DNA of 64,000 nucleotides, from contig NZ_CP041730.1 of assembly GCF_007431345.1 (NCBI RefSeq), forward strand, positions 1,860,001 through 1,924,000. Reading direction: 5' to 3'. Shown piece by piece: positions 57,421 through 64,000 of the stretch. Position 1 is the first letter of the stretch; each line of letters starts with the position of its first letter. Under the pieces are notes generated by a model, which saw only the letters and a list, made by a program, of their open reading frames with translations, ran no database searches and had not been told where the DNA came from. The stretch is from Chitinimonas arctica (GTDB lineage Bacteria > Pseudomonadota > Gammaproteobacteria > Burkholderiales > Chitinimonadaceae). A program made the position numbers and the translations under genes.

Positions 57421-58200
57421 ATGAAACTGCTGAACTCGCTCTTGATCGTTGCCACCAGTGCAGTCGCATTAATCGCACACGCCGAAAAATTGACCGTCGC
57501 GGCCACCGCCCTGCCCCATGCCGAAATCCTGGAATTCATCAAGCCGGCCTTGGCCAAGCAAGGGGTGGAACTGAACGTGAAAGTGTTCACCGACTATGTC
57601 CAACCCAATGTGCAGTTGGCGGAAAAGCAGGTCGATGCGAACTACTTCCAGACCAAGCCTTATTTGAGCGAATTCAATAAAAACCGCGGTACCGGCCTGG
57701 TAGCCAATGTGGCGGTCCACGTCGAACCGTTCGGCGCCTACTCGCGCAAGGTCAAGAAGGCTGCCGAGCTACAGGAAGGCGCCGTGGTAGCCATCCCCAA
57801 CGAGGCATCCAATGCCGGCCGCGCCCTGGTGCTTTTGGCCAAGCACGGCGTGATCAAGTTGAAGGATCCAAGCAATATCCTTTCAAGCGTCAAGGACATC
57901 AGCGCCAATCCGAAGAAGCTGAAGTTCAAGGAACTGGAAGCGGCCACCTTGCCGCGCATCCTGGACCAGGTTGACCTGGCGCTGATCAACACCAATTACG
58001 CGCTGGAAGCCAAACTGGTGCCCACCCGCGATGCGCTCTTTATCGAAGATGCCCACTCGCCTTACGCCAACTACCTGGTCACCCGTAGCGACAACCAGGC
58101 CGCCCCCGTCGTGAAGAAACTGGCGCTGGCGCTGACCTCGCCCGAGGTCAAGAAATTCATCGCCGACAAGTACAAGGGCGCCGTGATTTCCGCTTTCTAA
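57421..58200 (+). CDS. metQ: Methionine ABC transporter substrate-binding protein MetQ
   Basis: Binds methionine for import by MetNI. The 259 residues contain KLTVAATALPHAEILEFIKP, FTDYVQPNVQLAEKQVDANY and ALINTNYALEAKL, all typical NlpA/MetQ segments. The leader ends ALIAHA without a lipobox cysteine, so it looks like a soluble periplasmic protein rather than the lipoprotein known from E. coli. GAGGA precedes the ATG. Two hairpins follow the gene. Confidence 0.95.
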   Translation: MKLLNSLLIVATSAVALIAHAEKLTVAATALPHAEILEFIKPALAKQGVELNVKVFTDYVQPNVQLAEKQVDANYFQTKPYLSEFNKNRGTGLVANVAVHVEPFGAYSRKVKKAAELQEGAVVAIPNEASNAGRALVLLAKHGVIKLKDPSNILSSVKDISANPKKLKFKELEAATLPRILDQVDLALINTNYALEAKLVPTRDALFIEDAHSPYANYLVTRSDNQAAPVVKKLALALTSPEVKKFIADKYKGAVISAF

Positions 58201-58218
58201 ATGTTCCACGCGTGGTAC

Positions 58219-58300
58219 CCGCACCGGCAAGTGCGGTTTGTTTGGCTTGTCTCACTCCATCGGTAGTTATTACGCCACGCCTTGTGCGTGGCTTTTTTTT
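58219..58300 (+). terminator. Double terminator after metQ
   Basis: The second hairpin is a strong intrinsic terminator: a 7-bp GCCACGC/GCGTGGC stem, CTTGT loop and eight Ts (58274-58300). The first is CCGCAC/GTGCGG with a 6-base loop and TTTGTTT (58219-58243). A CCACGCGTGG palindrome (58206-58215) directly after the stop shares part of the stem sequence. Confidence 0.88.
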
Positions 58301-58343
58301 GGGCGGATGGCACAATTGCGCCATTCCTCCCTTGGTAACACCC

Positions 58344-58937
58344 ATGCTGATCCGCAAGCTGTTCAAGTTCGAAAATGCCCATATCGTCCGCAATTGCAGC
58401 AGCGATCGTTGCCGGCACTCGATCCACGGCCATAGTTACAAAGTGGAAGTACTGCTGCAGGCCAATGCGCTGGACCATGGCCAGATGGTTTACGACTTCG
58501 GCCTGATGAAGGGCACGATACGCGACGTTATCGACGCCTTCGACCATGCCATCTGCTTTTGGGATCGCGACGAAGCCGACTATATCGCCTGGGCCAAACG
58601 CTATTCGCAGCGCTGGATCGCCATGCCGGTCTCGCCATCCGCCGAACAGTTCTCCCGGCTATTCTTCGTGCTGATCGACGCCATCCTGGCCAATACCCGG
58701 ATGGCCAACGGCGAACAGGATGTAACGCTGCACTCGGTGATCGCCCACGAAACCGAAACGGGGTATGCGCAGTGTTTCCGCGAGGATGCCTATAACCCGC
58801 GCATGGGTGACATCAAGCTGGAAGAAGTCGTCTTCTCCGATCAGTGCCGCGCCGAGTGGCATGACCCGGCCATGCTGGAAAAATTGCAGCGTGGCGAGAA
58901 ATTCACCAATCCCACCATTGCATTGCAGGTCCGCTAA
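58344..58937 (+). CDS. QueD/6-pyruvoyl tetrahydropterin synthase-like protein
   Basis: Fold of 6-carboxytetrahydropterin synthase, an enzyme of queuosine-precursor synthesis. The start at 58344 (MLIRKLFKFENAHIVRNC) gives 197 residues. The zinc ligands are His13, His28 and His30 (HGH). Cys23 (or Cys18) can be the catalytic cysteine, FDHAICF supplies Asp-His and HETETGYAQC supplies Glu. It is about 75 residues longer than E. coli QueD, with an insert (IAWAKRYSQRWIAMPV) and a C-terminal extension, so the exact reaction is uncertain. No queC or queE lies nearby. Confidence 0.85.
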   Translation: MLIRKLFKFENAHIVRNCSSDRCRHSIHGHSYKVEVLLQANALDHGQMVYDFGLMKGTIRDVIDAFDHAICFWDRDEADYIAWAKRYSQRWIAMPVSPSAEQFSRLFFVLIDAILANTRMANGEQDVTLHSVIAHETETGYAQCFREDAYNPRMGDIKLEEVVFSDQCRAEWHDPAMLEKLQRGEKFTNPTIALQVR

Positions 58938-60054
58938 GGCAGCACTACCGAATGGCGAGCCTGCCGCCAGTCCAGCACCATCAACCAGAACAGGTAGGCT
59001 GCCGCCAACCAAGGCCAAGCTTCCGACATGGTCTGGGTCAGGCCGCTGAAATCACGCAGGTGGCCATAGGACCATTTGAACAGGCTGGCCATGCCGACCG
59101 GTTGGGCTGTCAGCGGCCACAATGCTTCCACCAATTGCGCCATGCCCAGGCAGAGCAGGGCCATACGGGCTTGCCAGCGCCGCTGCAGACGCACCAGCAC
59201 CGCCAGCAGCCCCCACGCCAGCAAGGCGCCCGCCAACACGTTCAAATTGAACCAGGCGAGGAATTCCGTCGGTTTAAGCAAAGCGCCGGCGAACAGCACC
59301 TTCAACAGCAAAGCGGTCAATACCAGCCCAAAAATGGCCAGCACGGCATTGCGCCGCTGCGCCAGCAGGGTAGTCACCAGCAGACCCACCGCTGTGACGC
59401 TGAGCATCACTCCCACGCCTTCCAAGGCTCGCAGGAACAGCAATGCATTGCTGATGGGCGATACCCACGGCTGCGGCAGGCCTACCGGCTGCACGACCAC
59501 CCCGAACAGCGGGACGGCCGGGTTCAACTGCGTCAGTAGCCACAACACCATCAGCGTCAGTCCGAAATCGGTCAGCGGCCCTTCGCGAAACCAGCGCTGC
59601 CGCCGGACATGCCAGCCACGCACGATCAGCAATTTGGTGGATAGCCCAGCCAGCAAGGCGCCGCCAAGACTGCCGGCGGTGTTGTACAGCAGATCGAGAT
59701 TGGAGGCGACACGCCCCGGCAGGAATTGCTGTACGAACTCGACCGAGCCCGACAGCAGCCCCCCAGCGCCAAAGCCAGGAGCGGGGCGTACCAGCGGCAG
59801 CGGAAAAATAGCGCCCAGGCGTAGCCCAGCGGCATATAGGCCAGCAGATTGAGGGTGTTGTCCGAGGCGGTATGATAATAAGGCAGCGGATAGCCGAAAA
59901 AAGCGAATATCGGCTCGCCGGTATAGCGCCAACCGCTGAATGGATACCAGCTGGTAACCAGGATGACCGCATGCCAAGCGAACAGAAAATGCCGCCCCAG
60001 CCAGGACGGCACGGTATCACGAGCGAGATAGGAGATCGGCAATTGCCAGCGCAT
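58934..60054 (-). pseudogene. VanZ-like membrane protein, frameshifted
   Basis: Polytopic membrane protein with an N-terminal VanZ-like domain. The first frame from ATG 60054 (MRWQLPISYLARDT) has VTSWYPFSGWRYTGEPIFAF and DNTLNLLAYMPLGYAWALFF up to LALALGG. The sequence continues in another frame as LLSGSVEFVQQFLPGR to a stop at 58934. One missing base in the six-base run at 59759-59764 accounts for the shift and restores 373 residues. About ten hydrophobic segments are predicted. Its stop codon overlaps the convergent QueD-like stop. Function is unknown. Confidence 0.72.
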
Positions 60055-60223
60055 GGCGGGCAAGCTTATCACGGCGCCGATGGCTGGAAATATTTGCCGT
60101 CGATCCGTCGCATGCCGGGAGGCGGCGGAGACAGTGCGGCACTGCGCAAGCGGCTGGACGCCAGCTTGTGCAGACATGTCGAAACAAGTCCACCCGCCCT
60201 GCTTTGGATGGTTTACAAACAAT

Positions 60224-60251
60224 AAAAAAGGAAGCCGAAGCTTCCTTTTTT
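60224..60251. terminator. Bidirectional terminator downstream of the H-NS gene
   Basis: A GGAAGC-CGAA-GCTTCC stem-loop flanked by AAAAAA and TTTTTT, extendable by A-T pairs on both sides. It can terminate the H-NS gene on the minus strand (19 bases after its stop) and transcripts from the other side. Confidence 0.88.
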
Positions 60252-60269
60252 ATAAGCGATGCAGCTGGC

Positions 60270-60593
60270 TTATACGCGCAGCGAATCGATATCGCCACCC
60301 TTGGCCAGGTGATCGGCAACCCACTGTGGCTTACGGCCACGGCCGCTCCAGGTTTGCTCCGGATTGGCTGGGTTCTTGAATTGCGCAGCGACAGGACCAC
60401 GCTTGCCACCGCGCTTGCTGGGCGCTTCGGCGCCGAGCAATTCGGTCAGGCTGAAGCCACGCTCGGCGGCCAGCTTTTGCAGGTCGGCAATCGCCTTGTG
60501 CTTGTCTTCGACCTTGCGGCGGGAAATCTCGCGCTCCAGGTCTTTCAGCAGTTGATATAGCTGGGGCAAGGTCAGGCCGGACAATTCCACCAT
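60270..60593 (-). CDS. H-NS family histone-like nucleoid protein
   Basis: Nucleoid protein and likely xenogeneic silencer. The start at 60593 (MVELSGLTLPQLYQLL) is preferred because AGGAG lies 8 bases upstream; an ATG two codons earlier leaves only 2 bases. It has 107 residues: an N-terminal helical oligomerisation region, a linker, and the C-terminal DNA-binding motif with NPEQTWSGRGRKPQWV, typical of betaproteobacterial H-NS/BprA-type proteins. Single gene with its own promoter and terminator. The AT-richer T6SS genes would be natural targets, but that is inference. Confidence 0.93.
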   Translation of the reverse strand: MVELSGLTLPQLYQLLKDLEREISRRKVEDKHKAIADLQKLAAERGFSLTELLGAEAPSKRGGKRGPVAAQFKNPANPEQTWSGRGRKPQWVADHLAKGGDIDSLRV

Positions 60594-60643
60594 TTTCATT
60601 TCTCCTATTACTTACGCGTTTTTTGGTCGGAAGACTCGCATTT

Positions 60644-60672
60644 ATTATGCAGCGGTCTAAACAATCAATCAA
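60644..60672 (-). promoter_or_regulatory. Sigma-70 promoter of the H-NS gene
   Basis: On the minus strand TTGATT (-35, 60667-60672) and CATAAT (-10, 60644-60649) are separated by exactly 17 bases, about 50 bases before the start codon. The surrounding sequence is AT-rich. Confidence 0.7.
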
Positions 60673-60682
60673 CCCACTTATC

Positions 60683-60709
60683 AATAAAATCGCCGCACAA
60701 GGCGGCGAT
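60683..60709 (-). terminator. Terminator of the dynamin-like gene
   Basis: On the minus strand an 8-bp ATCGCCGC/GCGGCGAT stem with a 5-base CTTGT loop is followed by TTTATTG. It is 27 bases past the stop at 60736 and directly upstream of the H-NS promoter. Confidence 0.82.
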
Positions 60710-60735
60710 ATGTCATTGGTATATAAATGCTTATT

Positions 60736-62693
60736 TTACGCGACGTGCCGTGCCGCCGGCTTCATGGCGTCATTGAGGGCCTCATAAGCCCGTTTCAGGC
60801 GCACATCCAATTCAGTCAATTGTTGCTGAATTACCGCGTCGATCTCGCTCAATTCTTCAATCCTGTCCTCCAGCGTGTCGGTGGCCTTGTGTATGCGCTT
60901 CACACTTTCCAAACGCCGGCGAAGCTGGATCTGGTGCTCGCGCACCTGCGTCTCCATCGGCGCCATCACGGCCTTTAGCCAATTCTCGGCATCGCGATTG
61001 GCAACGTCGTAAACATATACGACACGGCTGGCGATGGTTTCCAGGAATTTTTTGATCAACTTGTTTTGCGAGGTGGTGAGGATAGCGCCCACGGTATTGA
61101 AATGCTCGTGGAAACTCTTCTCCAGCCGGGCAATTTCCTTGTGGTATTTCAGCGTGGAAAATGGCGGCGGAGTGACGGCGCCCAGGCCATGCTCGTCGCT
61201 GAATTTCTTGTACATGCCGGCCATCATGGCCTGGATTTCGGCAACTTGCTCGGCGGACTTGGTTATGTTGCCGTTCACATCCTTAAAGAATTTCTGCATA
61301 GCACCGGTAAGGCCGGACGATAGGCTGGAAGCATCCATTTCCATGCGTATCTTGGTAATCCGGTTCTTCAGGCCGTCCATGCCCAGGTAGCCGAACAGCA
61401 CGTTGGTCTGCTGCGAGAACACGCTCCGCAAGGCCTGGAAGCGTTGCATGCCGCGTTCGAAGTGGCTTTTCTCTTCCTGGATCTTGTCCAGCATATGCTC
61501 GATCACGTCGCGGTTCTTGCCCCGCAAGGCGGTCAGCTCATCCAGTTGCTCCCTGACGCCGTCGCGGCGGGCGCCAAGAATGCCGCGGGTGGCCAGGACC
61601 AGGTCTTCCACTTCGGTCTGGGTATTATCGCGGACGATTTCCTGCTTAAAGGGAATCAGGTCTTCCGAGAGCGCACGTTCAAGCAATTTGAGACGGCTTT
61701 TTTCCAACAGCTCGTCATCGTCATTGATCTTGCCGACCAGGCCTTTCTGGGCCGACACCGGAAATACCTGGCTACTCTTTATACCCAGCAATTCGGCGCT
61801 GGTCTTGACCTGCTTGTCGATCTCCGCATTTATCTCGGCTTCGCTCTTGAGGCTGTCCCACAAGCCGTCGATTTTGTTCAGGACGGCAATACGCCCGCGC
61901 TGCCCCCTTGCGCCTTGCCGATATGATTGCGCCATACATCGATATCGGTCTTGGTCACGCCGGTATCGGCCGCCAAAATAAACAGGATGGCGTGGGCATT
62001 GGGCAGAAGATTGAGGGTCAACTCAGGTTCGGTACCGATGGCATTGAGACCAGGGGTATCCAGAATCACCAAGCCTTGCTTCAGCAGCGGATGCGGGAAG
62101 TTGATTACCGCATGGCGCCAACATGGAATTTCGATCTTACCGGCCTGCACCGAGAGTTTATGGTCGGGATCCGCTTCGTCGAATAGCCCCAGCTTTTTAG
62201 CTTCGTCGACGCTTACCCATTTTTTCTGGCCCACTTGCTGAAATGCAGCCAGCATGGCCTCGCCCGAGTCGATATCGAGCGAAACGGTCGTCCACTCTTC
62301 GGGGTAGCGCCGATATTCGGAAGTGGTGGTGTCGCTGGCGCGCGTTTCAATTGGCAACAGCTGGATGCAATTCGGTCGCGACGCCTCATATTGCAGCTCG
62401 GTCGGACACATCGTGGTACGCCCGGCCGACGAAGGCAGCAGGCGCTGTTTATATTCCGCGAAGAAGATCGCGTTTATCAGCTCCGACTTGCCGCGCGAAA
62501 ATTCGGCGACGAAGGCGATGTTCAGTTTGTCCTCGCGCAGCTTGTCGATCAGGTGCTGGATGCGCATATTGGTTTGCGCATCATTGAGATCCTGCTCGGA
62601 AAGCCAGCGCTGCAATTCGCCCAGACGCTGAATCAGATTACCGCGCCATTCGCTGTAGGCTTCGAAATTGGCTACCAGATTATCGTGCGACAT
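60736..62693 (-). pseudogene. Dynamin-family GTPase, frameshifted
   Basis: Large GTPase of the bacterial dynamin-like group. The first frame from ATG 62693 (MSHDNLVANFEAYSEW) has the P-loop FVAEFSRGKSELINAIFF and G3 LVILDTPGLNAIG, and runs to DVWRNHIGKAQGG. The next frame supplies G4 RIAVLNKIDGLWDSL and a long helical C-terminal half with coiled-coil character. One missing base in the five-base run at 61903-61907 explains the break and restores 652 residues. Membrane remodelling or stress roles are known for relatives; the role here is unknown. Confidence 0.78.
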
Positions 62694-62869
62694 CCTAATT
62701 CCCTTCGCGCGGCGCAGCGTTCCGTCTGCAGGCGCATGTTTTGACGATATAAAGTTCATTGTCATTAAATAACGCGGGGCGCGGTCGCGCAAGCGCGGTC
62801 ATCGGCATTGACATACCGCGCAGCGGGATTCATGCATCCGCGCCCCGATAGTGGCATCACGCCACTTAT

Positions 62870-63694
62870 TCAACGCGGCTGGCAATCCACGCACCAAAAC
62901 GTGGCGCGCTGCCCCAGGCGGGCATGCCGCACGGGACTACCGCAACGCAAACACGGTTGTTCTTCACGGCCATAAACAAAATAGCCTTGCTGGAAATAGC
63001 CCGGCCGGCCTTCGCTGTCGACGAAATCCCGCAAGGTGCTCCCACCGGCCGCGATCGCTTCGGTCAGTGTCTCGACCACCACCCGCACCAAGCGTTCGCA
63101 ATCGGCCAGACTCAGCTTACCGGCCGGCCGATCCGGCCGGATGCCGGCGCGGAACAAGGCCTCATTAGCGTAAATATTGCCAACGCCGACCACGATATGG
63201 TTGTCCATCAGGGCCAACTTGATGGCGACCTGCTTGCCTTCCAGTGCGGCCTTCAGATACTTGGCGGAGAAATCCGCCTCCAAGGGCTCCGGCCCGAGAT
63301 TTGCCAGCAAGGGATGCGCGAACGCCTCGCCAGGCTGCCATAACACGGCGCCAAACCGACGCGGATCACGATAACGCAATACCCGGGGTTCCGGCAGATC
63401 AATCAGCAGGTCGATATGGTCATGCTTGGCGGGCGGCACATCGGCCGCCAATACCCGCAAACTGCCCGACATACCGAGGTGCAGGATCAAATGGCCATAT
63501 TCCAGGTCGAACAACAGGTATTTCGCCCGACGCCTGATTCCGGCGATGCGCCGTCCCGCCACCAGCTCATTCAATGCCGGCGGCACCGGCCAGCGCAACC
63601 GCCCGTCGCGTACCACCGCCCCGCTCAACTCGACGCCGCCAATAGCAGCCTCGATACCGCGTCGGGTTGTTTCGACTTCCGGCAATTCAGGCAT
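62870..63694 (-). CDS. mutM: Formamidopyrimidine-DNA glycosylase
   Basis: Base-excision repair enzyme removing 8-oxoguanine and formamidopyrimidines, with AP-lyase activity. The 274 residues begin MPELPEVETTRRGI (catalytic Pro1 and Glu2 after Met removal), contain the helix-two-turn-helix segment around VGVGNIYANEALFRAGIRP, and end in the zinc finger CLRCGSPVRHA followed by FWCVDCQ. It is divergent from the lipoprotein gene. Confidence 0.97.
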   Translation of the reverse strand: MPELPEVETTRRGIEAAIGGVELSGAVVRDGRLRWPVPPALNELVAGRRIAGIRRRAKYLLFDLEYGHLILHLGMSGSLRVLAADVPPAKHDHIDLLIDLPEPRVLRYRDPRRFGAVLWQPGEAFAHPLLANLGPEPLEADFSAKYLKAALEGKQVAIKLALMDNHIVVGVGNIYANEALFRAGIRPDRPAGKLSLADCERLVRVVVETLTEAIAAGGSTLRDFVDSEGRPGYFQQGYFVYGREEQPCLRCGSPVRHARLGQRATFWCVDCQPR

Positions 63695-63781
63695 AGGGTC
63701 GATTAGAAAGAGTTAAGATAACAAGGCGGCCGACTATAGCATGGCCGCAAACGTCGCCACGTGGCGACCAAGGATACGAGC

Positions 63782-64000
63782 ATGACTATCAGACCTTCCC
63801 ACCGCAGCAGTGCCTTGCTGCTTATCGCCGGCCTGCTGGCAGGCTGTGCGACGCCGCCCGCGGCCAACACCGAAAACGCCGCGCCAACCGCGCCTGCCCG
63901 CGCCCCAGCCATCAGCGAAAAGCCGGTCGAATCGGTAGTCATCCGTGAAGACGCCAAGTATCCCAAGCAGGAACTAAGCCGCGAACTGCTGTTCGGGATT
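63782..64000 (+). CDS. Lipoprotein, probably TPR-type, partial at window edge
   Basis: The frame starts at ATG 63782 with AAGGA ahead and is open at the window end (73 residues). The lipoprotein signal MTIRPSHRSSALLLIAG continues LLAGCATPP, with a lipobox ending in Cys. An Ala/Pro-rich linker leads to YPKQELSRELLFGI. In related bacteria the gene divergent from mutM codes for a tetratricopeptide-repeat lipoprotein next to lolB. No TPR is visible yet, so that part is inferred from context. Confidence 0.75.
   Translation, partial: MTIRPSHRSSALLLIAGLLAGCATPPAANTENAAPTAPARAPAISEKPVESVVIREDAKYPKQELSRELLFGI

Noticed and set aside
58308..58319. Sigma-54-like TGGCAC...TTGC before the QueD-like gene
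   Set aside because: The two halves are 2 bases apart instead of 5, so GG-GC spacing is wrong.
42504..61907. Phase-variable homopolymer tracts
   Set aside because: The runs are only 3-6 bases; known phase-variable G/C tracts in Neisseriales are longer. A seven-G run in the antiporter gene is intact.

Overview
The window is a piece of a GC-rich betaproteobacterial chromosome, most like Neisseriales or a relative. The reasons are the gene order tRNA-Tyr/Gly/Thr-tuf-tRNA-Trp-secE-nusG-rplKAJL-rpoBC-rpsLG-fusA-tuf-S10 operon, the kdsD-kdsC-lptCAB-rpoN-hpf-ptsN-hprK-rapZ cluster, an H-NS-type protein ending in the TWSGRGRKPQWV motif, and mutM divergent from a lipoprotein gene. The genus assignment is inference.

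Layout. 1-22.0 kb, all on the minus strand, is the transcription/translation block: the start of the S10 operon, two near-identical tuf copies, the str operon with a textbook sigma-70 promoter, rpoB and rpoC, an L10 leader, an rplL-rpoB attenuator and four tRNAs. 22.0-26.6 kb is a small pilin-like island: two prepilin-like genes, a membrane histidine kinase without a nearby response regulator, and a type IV pilin-like gene divergent from the kinase behind a good sigma-54 -24/-12 motif. 26.6-39.6 kb is mostly core: a CPA2 antiporter, Kdo and LPS-export genes, rpoN, nitrogen-PTS genes, ubiX, a secreted phosphoesterase and an AIM24-family protein.

39.7-45.6 kb is an orphan type VI secretion vgrG island next to tRNA-Leu. 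Read in the direction of transcription it is vgrG, a DUF2169 adaptor (frameshifted here), a PAAR-like (DUF4150) protein with a C-terminal lysozyme-like domain, and an unknown AT-richer gene that may be the cognate immunity gene. 46.1-52.4 kb is a tetR-MFP-RND-tolC efflux operon. 52.5-64 kb holds argB, a CBS protein, a ChaN-like gene, a HAD phosphatase, metNIQ, a QueD-like gene, a VanZ-like gene, an H-NS gene, a dynamin-family GTPase, mutM and the start of a lipoprotein gene.

Four genes (DUF2169, ChaN-like, VanZ-like, dynamin-like) are each broken by exactly one missing base in a short G/C run. In every case adding one base restores one full-length family protein, so sequencing or assembly error should be excluded before any is called a pseudogene. 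The most interesting biology is the PAAR-lysozyme effector with its unknown neighbour, and the pilin/kinase island with possible sigma-54 control.
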